DNA of 64,000 bases from Sarcomyxa edulis. Taxonomy: Eukaryota > Basidiomycota > Agaricomycetes > Agaricales > Mycenaceae. The translations under genes were made by a program, and so were the position numbers. The DNA lies in the NCBI GenBank assembly GCA_009761415.1, contig QUOL01000008.1, positions 62,001 through 126,000 on the forward strand, in the 5' to 3' direction. Numbering within the stretch: position 1 is the first letter of the stretch; each line of letters opens with the position of its first letter. Below are positions 54,099 through 64,000 of this stretch, one piece after another. The notes under the pieces are model-generated. The model made no database searches. It was given only the letters and a program-made list of their open reading frames with translations, and was not told where the DNA came from.

Positions 54099-54584
54099 AT
54101 GTTCCCCACAGTAATTCGACTCTCCAAGGCCTCTCGACGGTCCTTGACTCCAAAGAGAGGAAACAAAGATTTTTATAAAGGTACCATCTCCCTAACGTCT
54201 CCCCAACATCATACACATTACCACTCGCAGGCACCCGCCAGGCATTCCTACCCGGAGGTCATCGCACAGGCGCACCCGGAAAACATATCATCCGCGGTTC
54301 AGGAAATTATCGTCTTATAGATGAGAAAGTCAGGATCTTCGTCGCTCCTCCGATAGATGTCTTGAACTCTACACCGGTATGTACACTCATTCCACCCACC
54401 TATTTCTCATCTCTCATCGCTCATTCTTCGACAGCTAAAACCATACGTCGCCTCCGAAGCCAAATTCCTCAGAGCCCACGAAGAACGAGCCGTATGGGGG
54501 AAACTTCCTCCTGGTGGTCTCACCCCGGACCATTTCCTCAAGGTCGCTAGAGCTGCCGCACCATCGCCATCTGAAACGCCATAG
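54099..54584 (+). CDS. Mitochondrial ribosomal protein mL41 (Mrpl27 family)
   Basis: Three exons (54099-54180, 54231-54376, 54435-54584), 125 aa. LTPKRGNKDFYKGTRQAFLP, then GGHRTGAPGKHIIRGSGNYR and DEKVRIFVAPPIDVL match the MRP-L27/mL41 family of the mitochondrial large subunit; LKPYV follows. The N-terminus MFPTVIRLSKASRRS is basic and hydroxylated, fitting a matrix-targeting presequence. Divergent from NOC4 with only 146 bp between start codons, a shared promoter for two ribosome-related genes. Confidence 0.93.
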
Positions 54585-54867
54585 CTATAGTCATAGAAGG
54601 CAGACTTTCCGATATCCCCTCGCTTTCGTCCCAGCTCGAACATCCAGCTTTGGAATTTCTTACGCGGACTAGCTACCTACGTGCGGAGTTGTACGATACC
54701 TTATAGAAAAGAAAAAAGTATACCTCCCAGACGGTGCTAAAAGTTCAATCGATCTATCTGATTCTGTACGGCAGACTCGATAGCTTCTCTTTAGCACACT
54801 CGTACTATATACATCCCCCCCTGCACATGATACTCTAGAAATGACACCAGTCTCGCCCGTACGCAGA

Positions 54868-56238
54868 CTAAACACCAATAACCTCCTCCTCGTCCTCGTC
54901 TCCAGACACCTCCGCATTCTCCTGCCCCGCTTTCGCCATAAGCTGAGCCAAGTCCTGTTCTTCCGTCTCCGAAACTGCTTTGGGCTGTACAATACGGAAC
55001 CATGAGCAAGGATCTCAAAAAAGCAAGGGAATAGCACCGCACCTTCATCTTGACAACAAGAGCACCACCTTGATCCTCGATGGTCGTCTGAATAGCTTCA
55101 ATGGCACGTTCCAGTCTCTCAACAGCAGCGTACTGAAAGGTCAAGTCGTCAGCCAGCCCACCAGAAAAACATCGGGGCAGAAAAAAACCCTCACCTTGTC
55201 CGTAGCATTCGTACTGAGCACATACAACGGAGGCGCTACCAACTTTGCACGAATGGGTACGCTCTCGCTGCTCTGCTTCTCTCCGGCTCTCAAAGCTTTT
55301 TTGATGGCATCGATGCCCTTTGGCGTGAAACAAGTCACTTCAACGTCCGCACGGAGTTTTATAGGTTGAGGAGTCAATCTTCGTGCGATGGTGTTAACGA
55401 GAATGGTGAGTGCTGGGGAGGTGGGTGGGAGTGGGTTCGGGAGCGAAGCGAATACTGTTTCTTTTTCCCTATTGTCAAAAAGAACAAATTTTAGCACACA
55501 ATCATTGAATAACCAGGTATGGGGCTGAGGCTGGGGAACGCACGTCAAAGCCAACTTGAACGCATCATACGGATGACCGTATTTCTTAGCAAGCGGCCAT
55601 GCAACCTGCTCATACAACTTCTCCAACCTCTCCTCCTCATTCGGTCCACCCGTAATGGGAGTCTCATCGATCCCTTCCTCCTCCTGCTGAGCCTGTCTCG
55701 CACGTCGCGATTTTTTACTCTCCTTCTCCACCGGTTCAGCAGTCTCAGTCAATACCGCTTCTGAAGGAGCAGCATCCAACGACGGTAATTTAGAGGCTAC
55801 ATGTCGCATGATGGAAGCGACTGTTTTAGACTTCATGTATCGTTCTTCGCATTTCACGATGTCTTCTGGAGAGACACGACGTTTTGAGAGATCGATGTAG
55901 CCTGTGCGTGGATAGTTATACGAGTGAACGGAGAGATCATCAGGATATGAACGCACCCTTCTCCTTGTCAACTCTCAGCACGACGACGACCTCATTCCTT
56001 CCCACACGAATGAGTTTCTGGATGGATCGGATACGACGACGAGACAGCTCAGATAGCAAGATCATTCCTTCGATATTGTCATATTCCAGCTACAGTGACA
56101 AGCTTGAACGATGAGGGGCCATTGTAGTGAGATGATGAGACTGACAAGTTTAACATAAGCACCCATTTCTGCTATCTGGCGAACCTGGACCATGACCAGT
56201 TCGTCGACCTCTGGGTATTTCTGTTCATAATATCGCAT
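54868..56238 (-). CDS. SUI2: Translation initiation factor eIF2 alpha
   Basis: Six exons: 56238-56146, 56089-55957, 55901-55544, 55468-55195, 55132-55043, 54984-54868; 354 aa, against about 300 in yeast. The N-terminal S1 domain is [20 protein letters not shown] followed by [11 protein letters not shown]. The regulatory serine context is [20 protein letters not shown], the target of Gcn2-type kinases. [20 protein letters not shown] follows, then the C-terminal alpha/beta domain. The extra length is mainly an insertion of roughly 45 residues (Ala/Glu/Lys-rich, containing [19 protein letters not shown]) between SIMRHVA and [15 protein letters not shown]. The tail is acidic ([12 protein letters not shown]). 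It forms the eIF2 ternary complex carrier for initiator tRNA. Confidence 0.96.
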
Positions 56239-56292
56239 TTTGAGGCTGAAGAATGCCCTGGGATCGAACTAGTTGTCTTGAGTGGATAAAAA

Positions 56293-57330
56293 TTGATAGA
56301 CAGACCTCGGTGGCTGAGCCGCGCTGATCGATGTCGCCGCGTCTTGACTCAACCCCTCCTCTTCACTCAATACCAGCTCAACGTTGGCGAGGATTTAACG
56401 ACTACTTGCAAGCGGTCCGCCTTACTTCAGTACTCATTATTTACGAATTCCAAGCACGGGGGGCATACTAGTACGTTGACATTATCTAGACTCTCAGAAA
56501 TCGCGTTCATGTGCCAATTCGGAAGACCTTTCTACGTGGGGGTTCCAACCTCGCAGGATTAGTGGTCATCAATAATCGTCTCTCATTGGAATTCAAATCT
56601 CGACGACACCGACATCGTTCTGTCCGAGGCATCTACGGCTGTCCGGCCTGATATCAGCCAGAATTTTCGATACAAAGACAAGGACAAGGAGAGACTGACT
56701 CGGACGTGATTGCGGAGATTCTGTTGACCAACATGGACAACGGGATCATCCTAAATGAGACCGTGGCGTCGTCGCTCGTCTTTCGCACTCGATAAGGCGC
56801 TGGTATGTTACCGACGTCGACAAGACCATGAAGCCGACGTCGACGCCCGGACGTCTGAATCAAGCGAAATACAGCGGTGCCGTTCCCGTGGAATACTCTG
56901 TCTGCGCTTTACTCGGAGACCCGCATCACGAAAAAATAGCCGCAGGGATACCCTTCAATGATGCATTCGAGCATGGCAAGATTCCTTTTACGCACTTTGG
57001 TCCGGCAGGAGTTGAAGACGGGCCCAGGGTGACCAGCGCCGCTGCCATACTCCGTGGTATGGCTATACGGTGCCATCAGGGTTATGGTATGGTAATACCT
57101 ATATCGTTCGACGACGGAGGAGTTGTTTCCGAGTCCAAACTGTTTTCTGTATTGGTTTCGATAGCGGCGTCGAGTCTAGCATTTGTTCTTCCCTAATGAC
57201 CGTCCTTCAATTGCGATTCACATGGAGCTCGATGCTCCGGTATCCAAGATAGATTTGGCGGAGTTTGGTGTGACAATCTGTGGATGCTCGTTATCAGTGT
57301 ACCCAAGACGAGGCCGGTGCTACTTCAAAG
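56293..57330 (+). pseudogene. Decayed agaric orphan-family gene
   Basis: Several broken plus-strand frames: RLSEIAFMCQFGRPFYVG, DIVLSEASTAVRPDISQNF, VPVEYSVCALLGDP, GKIPFTHFGPAGVEDGPRVT, LRGMAIRCHQGYGMVIPISF. The pattern (FGRP ... VPV ... FTHF ... L.RG.A..C....G...VIP) recalls a large hypothetical family repeated in Agaricomycete genomes. Stops and frameshifts separate the blocks and no single intron scheme joins them, so I treat it as a relic. Function unknown. Confidence 0.4.
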
Positions 57331-57390
57331 TAGTTAGTAGCACATGACCTGAAATAACATTCTGCTTTAGCCTCCTCCTCCTTCTGTGGC

Positions 57391-58161
57391 ATGCGTGGAT
57401 TGCTGGATCTACCTGTGGAGGTACATCCCAAATCACTTCAATGATAAACCAACTAATAATCCCAGTAGCTTTTCTATGAAATCCAGTTATTTGCACTGTC
57501 CGCATCTCTGCCATTGACATGCTCGCATTTATACCGTCTCTTCTCCTCTGCTCCTTCTTCTTTTAATGCACAATACATCCTAGCTGCAGTCTATCCCGAG
57601 CCATTCACTCACATCCTGCGATATCCCATCTGCTCAGAACAAGTTCTACAAGCCATATGTCGTCTCGCACCCCCATCACCACTTTCATCTCGACCCCAAC
57701 TTCCCCGGAGACTCTTCCGTACTTTGACACCAAGACCAACCTGGAAAGATGATGATCATCCCCTACCCTTTCTACGATACCTATACACATCCCCCGACAT
57801 CCCCCCACCCGACCCCAACTCATTCGACGGCTACGCACTCACAAAAGCCGTACACGCCAGATTCACCCAACTCATTCGATTCCTCCTCGGCCACGGGGCT
57901 TCCCCGGACCACAAAAACGGTCTTGCAGTTCTCGTCGCCATCCGCCAAAGAGACCTACCCCTCGTCCGCATGTTGATCGAGCGTACCAGTCCCAATCCCA
58001 AACCATCATCGAAAAAACGCAAACTGCAAGACAGGATCCCCGTCAACTCCGCCATGCTCAAAGCCGCTGTCAAATGCAATGTACGCGATATCATCGATTA
58101 TCTGACACTCGAGAAGGGCTGTGTCCCCGATATGCAGACTCTTCAGATGATGACCAGGTAG
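57391..58161 (+). CDS. Ankyrin-repeat-like protein
   Basis: Exon 1 57391-57420 (MRGLLDLPVE), a 48-nt intron with acceptor at 57468, then a long exon from 57469 (LFYEIQLFALSASLPLTCSH). The N-terminus DLPVE.FYEI is F-box-like. C-terminal helices (YALTKAVHARFTQLIRFLLG, HGASPDHKNGLAVLVAIRQR, LVRMLIE, AAVKCNVRDIIDYLTLEKGC) have ankyrin-repeat spacing. About 240 aa. The frame ends at TAG 58159-58161; splicing at AG|GTAGATC (58157) would instead add a short tail to about 58,293. This is an agaric-type family of unknown function, possibly a substrate adaptor. Confidence 0.65.
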
Positions 58162-58940
58162 ATCAATTGACTGGGTGGGTCGTCGACTATTACTCTGTAG
58201 GTCATCGACCACTACCCCGCTCACGCCTGATACTCAACCTTTGTCTGTGCAGGTTCCACACTACACGAGTGGATGTCCCATTCGCACTATCATAATACTT
58301 CTATCGAAGCCCGAAACACCTTCCTTCCACCCCACCCCACCACCCCACACTTATCTCCAGCCCTCCACCACAACCTTCCGCTACAGAACAGGAACAAGGA
58401 CATACCTGTGAGCCAACACCCATCACTGCAAGAACGAACTATTACCCACGCGTGCCATACGTGAGCGGTGAGAAACTTGCATGACGAGTCCAAGGCCGAT
58501 GGAGTTGCATCACTCAACTTCCAGGGTTTCGCCGACGTATTCTGGAAGACTGGCTTCACAGTATTCCCAGGGAGTACGGGCATCTGGCGTCTGGGAGTAC
58601 AGGATCTGGGCGTATAGAGGTTTGTGAGTTGTGAGTTGGAGTTTAGGTTTGGGAATGAAGAGGGAGGGTGCCGTAGATATGAGCTTGATAGTGCATACGT
58701 ACGTATACAGGCCGCGTTACGACATGAATGAATTCAAACTCACCGCGCATACGAATGCGAATAAAGGCAACAGGATACTATGACTAGTACTAGTCTGGTA
58801 TGAGGATGTCGGGAAGATCGAATCACATCGAGGGAAGCCACTGTGCCACTGATACAGTACTACACTACAAGTACTACGGTATACGAATTTCCAGCTGACG
58901 TGAAGATCTAGAATACGAACCGTTGAGTAGCCATCTCTGA
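58162..58940. other. Gap
   Basis: 3'UTR of the ankyrin-like gene and unassigned DNA; no gene seen. Confidence 0.4.
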
Positions 58941-58945
58941 GGCGC

Positions 58946-60617
58946 TCAGACCGGGTGAAAACTCACCTATAAATCACTCGAAAATCAGTATAAATTGAAC
59001 CTTTTGGAGGGTGAAAATACCCCGTACATAGTGATTTTCACCCATTGCACGGCCGAAATCGAGGGGGGTTTTTTAGCCCGTCAGATTTCCCTTTCACCCG
59101 CCTTTCTGAGCTGGCCATAGGGTGATTTTGACCCTTTTTTCGAGTGAATTTCTCGACATCCAAGAGTGAAGTTTACTATCTTTTCAGGGAGCTTTCACTA
59201 GTCATTGTGTTGAAAATACCCATTGCTATGTGGTGCATATTGAATCTAAATGTGATAGGATGCAGTACTAGTACAGGTACAAGGCATATGTACATGGATA
59301 GCCTGCTGGAAGTACACTAAGGGCCTGCACGGCTGCCCGGTCTAGCTAAGCCAGGGACGCTTAGCTTAGCTTGACATCAAGCCGAGACGGTGCCGGAGGA
59401 AACAAGTCACATCAGTCACAGACAGTCACTACCAAGTCACAGCCCGTTCATCCGTCGGGGATCAAACCGATTGATAAGCTGGCATTGTCGATTACGACTT
59501 GCTCGTCGCCGTTAGCCACAGCGAACTCAAAGTTCTCATTCATTTCTCACCCGATTTTGGCGGTCTTCTTTGGAGTCAACCTGTATGTATTTTAAGATAA
59601 TTCTAGTAGAGTTCAAATAATTTAATTGGCTCGAGCCAATCTTCAGCTGAGTATCGTACTTTGCGGCGGGATCAAGGCGGGACAGCGACGACACCAGAGT
59701 TAGCGCGTGTCTGGTTGTTACCGGCATTCAGCCTCTGTCACTCCCGCAGTTGGCGTGATGGCAACCGAACACCGACTAAACTCCGCTTCAATGAGATTGG
59801 GGCCCAAGCTTAGATTCTGGAGCGTAAGCTTCAATTTTGGCAGAGCCGGCTTAGCTAGACCGGGCAGCCGTGCAGGCCCTAAATGCCTAGATAAACCCAA
59901 CTCCAACTCCAACTCCAACCCCAATCCCAACTCCAGCTCCAATGACACAATGCCTCTAGGGTAACAACAGTGATAAACTCTTGATCAGAATATGTAGGAG
60001 AAGAGAGACTTGACCCGACGTACCAGTGGTGCATGCCAGATCTATATGAGCTTCGATTGCCCGAAACTGCTCCTAAACTCCGCATCTCCAGGGGGGTAGG
60101 CCAAAACTGCAGACCACAAGCAGACAAAGGCCCTTCGAAGGCGGGGCAATTTGTTGTTGACTGGCGCGCGTGAGGAGTTGTAAGGGTCCGAAGATGTCGA
60201 AGATGTCGAAGATGAGGTGTCGTGAGTGTTCTGGATGAACCAGGCACCGAGAGAACCGTGCACATGTTCTCTCGGGGACTCGTTCATACAGTTGACTCGA
60301 GACACATTGGCGGTGGACATCGAGGAGGCAGAAGAATGGCGCGATGGTGATGGGTGACAGAGACGACGAGCAGCGACACAAACGAGAACGTGCTGACCAA
60401 ACAGCTGACAACACTCAGCCACAGCAGCGAAAAAATGTCTAAGTCCAAAATTGGTGGAAATCACTTGAAAACGGGTGAATCGACAGGGTGAAAATAGCCC
60501 TGCTACCACCCGTCAATTTGTTGCCAATCTACTGTCTTTTATTTCACCCTTTGACCACCCGGTCACCGGGCGAAGAGAGAAATTCACCCTTTGCCGGTGA
60601 GTTTTCACCCGGTCTGG
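58946..60617. mobile_element. 1.67-kb TIR transposon of unassigned superfamily
   Basis: Ends TCAGACCGGGTGAAAACTCA... (58946 onward) and its inverted copy ending at 60617, about 20 bp of near-perfect terminal repeat. Flanked by the 5-bp duplication GGCGC (58941-58945 and 60618-60622). Subterminal DNA on both sides is full of GGGTGAAAA/TTTTCACCC words. No transposase frame is recognised. It carries a nested MITE and simple repeats (CCAACT-like at 59,895-59,942; GTCGAAGAT at about 60,192-60,215). Confidence 0.7.
59321..59879. mobile_element. Tourist/Harbinger-like MITE, nested
   Basis: 32-bp perfect terminal inverted repeats: 59321-59352 beginning GGGCCTGCACGGCTGCCCGG, and 59848-59879. Flanked by the 3-bp duplication TAA (59318-59320 and 59880-59882). 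A 3-bp TWA target site and GGG-starting ends are typical of PIF/Harbinger elements. 559 bp, no coding capacity. Confidence 0.85.
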
Positions 60618-60622
60618 GGCGC

Positions 60623-61309
60623 ACAGTGGCATGTACATGTCAGTGCACTTTCGGAGCAAGCAGAAGTCAAGACATTGGCCACAGTGGTACCCGTGCACGT
60701 CTGAGCACGTTCAAAGTCATGCAAGTTGTTCAAATGCTGAACTACTGTGCGACTTCTAATATCCATATGGACATACTGACAAACATGAATATAGAATGAA
60801 GGAATGTAGAGAAGTGGTAGTACTAGTGTGGCGCTCCTGCTCATCTAGATACTCGCACTCCCTTCCGCCCAGTCCCCATTACAACTACAAGTATGCGCCC
60901 CCATGCGCATGGACAACGTGTGATCCTTTGAGGGCTATCGGGCTGTCGCGTAAGTAGTAACGGGTTCGAGGGTAAGTTTCACCGCTGATAACGAACGCTA
61001 TTTTGTGGCGTTATGCATGGAAGATCTCGAAAGACCCCTCCAGAAGCGTGTGGACACCATGCACTGGCAGAACAAACCTCACATTACAAAATGCCTTCTC
61101 CAAACCACCAATGCCAATCGGAAAAACCACTTCGAACGTGATCTCGAACGTGACCACACAGCGAGGTCTAGTAATCAATCAGTCAATCAAACAAGTGGTC
61201 CAAGAGGACAACTATGAAACAATACAATCATATGTAAAGTGGGCTATAGAGAGAAGAAAAGGTATAAGACACGCACACTATCCCAAAACATCGATACCCA
61301 TGATAGCAT
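60623..61309. other. Gap downstream of HOS2
   Basis: Unassigned DNA and the HDAC 3'UTR; no gene recognised. Confidence 0.4.
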
Positions 61310-63355
61310 TCATATGTCCACATCTACGTCCATTGCAGCCGCGCCTGACCCTTTGTTGTCGGTATCGGGATCAGGATCGTGCACACTACTCTCCTTGTCA
61401 CGGTCTTTCTCTCCAGCTTTGCCTCTACCCCGCCCTCGCCCTCTGCCTCTGCCTCTACCGCGTCGACTAGACGGCGCCGGTGTTCCGTCACTATCATCAT
61501 CTCCATCATCTCTATCCCTTGGCGTCGCACCAGAAGCTCCTCTCCCTCTCCCTCTCCCCCTCGCTCTCCTTCCACCTCTCGCTCGGCGCGCAGTAGTAGA
61601 TCCACGCCCTCTTGCAGATGCATGAGTATCTTCATGATCAACATCACTCTCCCCATCAAAGAATTCGTTTCTAGCCGTGGTCCTATCACTCCTCCGTTCA
61701 CCCGCACGAGCATTCCCGTGCGCCTCATCCTTCTCCTCCGCAGTCCTATCTTCATCAGCCATAAACCCCTGTATATCCGGAGGTATCTCCTGCATAGCTA
61801 CACTCGGCGCTCCCTGCAGATACCGAAGTTTATTCCGGATACTCATCGTAATCCTCTGCAACGAAGCAGGTGAGTTCTGATTCTCGACTTTCCCAGTTAA
61901 CGGTGGGTGAAGTTTCCAATGCGAATCCTCGAAGAACGAGTCGTAGACAGTAGCTGGTAGTTCGTCGGGAACTTCGGCTCCAACAAGTACGGAAGTCTCG
62001 TACGTCCAACATCGACTGACGTTTTTGATGGTGTAACCGCCGCCACCGACAACCAGGAGTGGAACGTTGAATTTCCGAACAAAGTTGACACATTCGCCGT
62101 GTGCTGCGATGGAGAGGTTGAAAGCTCCCAGTCGATCACAGCCAAGAGAGTCAGCGCCGCATTGTAGGACTATAGCTGCAGGCCGGAAGGCGGTGACTGT
62201 ATCGTCTATCACTGTCTTGAAAATGGTTAGGTACATGTCGTCGTTGATGCCGTCTTGTAGAGGTACGTTGAGACAGAAGTGTTTGCCTGCACCTTGGCCG
62301 TTGTCGTCTAATTTTCCAGTGCCCGGGAAGAAATCGCCAGTGTATTTGTGGAACGAGACAGTCATGACTCGGTTTGTTTGATAGAAAGCCAGTTCGACGC
62401 CATCGCCGTGATGGACTAGGGTGTGAGTTCAGGTCAATTGATGAGAAAAGGTAGGATGTAAGGATCGTACCGTCTATGTCAATATACAAAACACGAGGAT
62501 GATATCTAGAGAGATTGTTATAATTCTGAGGGCCGACGATGATAAAACCTGCTTACCTGAGGAGCTCAAGAATAGCCAAGACGATATCTACAAATCCAAG
62601 ATCAATAGACGATCATAAGTTGAGGGCAGTTGATGTACCATTGATATAGCAGAACCCAGAAGCCTCTCCGCGTTTACCATGATGAAGACCTCCTGACCAG
62701 TTGATCGCAATGTCCGTAGTACCAGCACATAGTTTGCGAGCTGCTGCAAGTGAAGCTCCCGCGTACATACGACAGAAATCATACATGTCTGCAAATATAG
62801 GATTGTCCTCCACACAGTTGAAGGAATCTATCATGAATTTCATGTCGTTCTGATTTCTCGGTGTAACCCTATAAACGAATATACTAAGTGTGAGTAGGAC
62901 AGGGGACTCCGCAAATAAAGTCAGCGCACTTGGAAAGGAAATCGATATAGTCGTGGTCATGATAAGCTTCAAGCTCTGCTTGTGTGGCTGCCCTTGGGTT
63001 ATAAATATGGTGTATTTGCTTGTGAAGACCGTATCCCATGACCAAAGCGTTTGTCAATGTCAACCTATGGGGTTTCATGGGATGTCGTTCCTTTGGAATA
63101 GTCAGAAAGGTTTTGAACCAATTGAAAGAACTCGACGGACCCCGTAATGATGCGCACCGACGCCTAGGGGGGAGAAATACGAGACAATTGGTCGAGAATG
63201 CGGCTGTTATATGTTTATGAATTGGGGGATGGTTTTTGTAGGTATCTAGGACTTACATTGACTCTTTCAGTAATGGGTTGAGCTGTGCCATTTGCGCCTC
63301 GGTCGAAAAAATAGGAAGATGAAGAGAACGTCGTTGCTTGCGAAGAGCGAACCAT
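61310..63355 (-). CDS. HOS2: Class I histone deacetylase, Hos2 type, with Arg/Gly-rich tail
   Basis: Seven exons: 63355-63257, 63203-63141, 63090-62930, 62868-62639, 62587-62557, 62505-62471, 62415-61310; 574 aa. The catalytic domain (about 40-390) has [40 protein letters not shown] (tandem His), [15 protein letters not shown] (zinc-binding D and H), [19 protein letters not shown] and [18 protein letters not shown]. The [12 protein letters not shown] and FLSKVTP forms favour Hos2 over Rpd3. Hos2 is the catalytic subunit of the Set3 complex, acting on H3/H4 in transcribed genes. Beyond residue 400 comes an acidic then Arg/Gly/Ala-rich extension of about 150 residues, ending in MDVDVDI. The start chosen ([10 protein letters not shown]) is the first ATG of an open exon; the N-terminal 33 residues are unconserved. 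Confidence 0.94.
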
Positions 63356-64000
63356 ACTGAGGACACAGATCGGCCAGATTAACATTGAGATGTAATATTG
63401 TCATTCTAGTGTACGCACATCTGTAGCACTGGAGCAGAATTTCTCTCCTGGATGACTCAAATAACGAGTAATAGCACTAGCAGATGCTCCTGTAGTGTTA
63501 TTTGATCGATTTTTGACCTGAGGTTACGCTTCGACACGCCCTTGAACAAGACTCTTGTGTCGGGTAGTCCTCACGGGTGGATAGAGGATTACGTCGAGGA
63601 TATAGATGCGGTCTGAAGTTGGTCTGAGTTGTAGGCAAGTTGTAGGAATGAATGAAGCTCGCAGAGTCCATCAGCCACCAATTCTAACAAGGACATCCTC
63701 AAGCTCCGCGGATCCGAGTCGAAATTCCGAATTCCATCCATGCATATGTTGCATCCATGCTTCTCAGATCTTTCGAGCAACTTTCGAGTACCCTGCGCAT
63801 TCAAGTTAGTTCTCAGAATAGGCTGGACCGCTTGATCATGCTGTTGTATCCTCTAGAGACCGGTCTCATAGTTTCGAGAGCTCTGTTTCGCGCTGCTGGA
63901 CCACATAATGACATCCTTCGATGCCAAAAACACTCGCACCATTGCGACTGACGCGCTGCACATGTATAGACGTGCAAATATATATGCATGCACAAAATTA
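63356..64000. other. Right edge, possible minus-strand gene fragment
   Basis: A minus-strand open stretch (63,589-about 63,850) reads like protein (RKLLERSEKHGCNICMDGIR, MSLLELVADGLCELHSFLQL). A second short one lies near 63,430-63,490 (SAITRYLSHPGEKFC). I cannot join them or name a family; the gene, if real, continues outside the window. Confidence 0.3.

Noticed and set aside
61324..61873. Extra ORFs opposite the HOS2 tail
   Set aside because: Produced by the GC-rich RGRG codon repeats; no independent support.

Overview
The window is nuclear DNA of a filamentous basidiomycete, most likely an Agaricomycete. Nearly every gene is cut by many 44-75 nt GT-AG introns. The gene set includes a White Collar-1 photoreceptor without a zinc finger, a Fus3/Kss1-type MAP kinase, a DUF6534-like membrane protein and agaric-type kinase-like and ankyrin-like proteins. 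The mobile DNA (chromovirus Gypsy, Copia, Tc1/mariner, Tnp2-like, Harbinger-like MITE) also fits. I built exon structures by hand from splice sites, reading-frame arithmetic and conserved motifs; no similarity search was run.

Layout. 1-6.5 kb holds a kinase-like gene running off the left edge (-), ribosomal protein L10 (+), wc-1 (+) and a mitochondrial PDH-kinase-type protein kinase (-). 6.5-31 kb is a repeat-rich block: two decayed Tc1 copies; a young Gypsy element with identical LTRs and a 5-bp target duplication inside one Tc1 copy; two broken Copia elements in tandem; a scatter of Copia solo LTRs; a Tnp2-like transposase fragment; a 237-bp exact inverted repeat; and several terminal-inverted-repeat elements. 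At most one non-transposon gene is suspected there. 31-36 kb has a tandem CCCH zinc-finger protein (+) and a pheromone-type MAPK (+).

36.3-44.5 kb holds five adjacent metabolic genes in 8.1 kb: a cyclase-family hydrolase (-), a beta-hydroxyacid dehydrogenase (-), a carboxymuconolactone-decarboxylase-family protein (+), an EthD-like double ferredoxin-fold protein (-) and a JEN1-like monocarboxylate transporter (+). Two divergent promoters link them. I read this as a candidate small-acid catabolic cluster; a P450 lies just beyond TSR3. 44.5-58.2 kb is mostly housekeeping: TSR3 (+), P450 (-), a DUF6534-like 7-TM protein (+), NOC4 (-), mitochondrial ribosomal protein mL41 (+), eIF2-alpha (-), a decayed orphan gene and an ankyrin-like protein (+). 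58.9-60.6 kb is a transposon with a Tourist-like MITE nested in it. 61.3-63.4 kb is a class I HDAC of the Hos2 type (-) with an unusual Arg/Gly-rich tail.

Themes: ribosome biogenesis and translation genes (RPL10, TSR3, NOC4, mL41, eIF2-alpha) and signalling genes (WC-1, MAPK, HOS2) are interleaved with one metabolic cluster. Transposons are concentrated in one 24-kb block, where insertions can be ordered in time.
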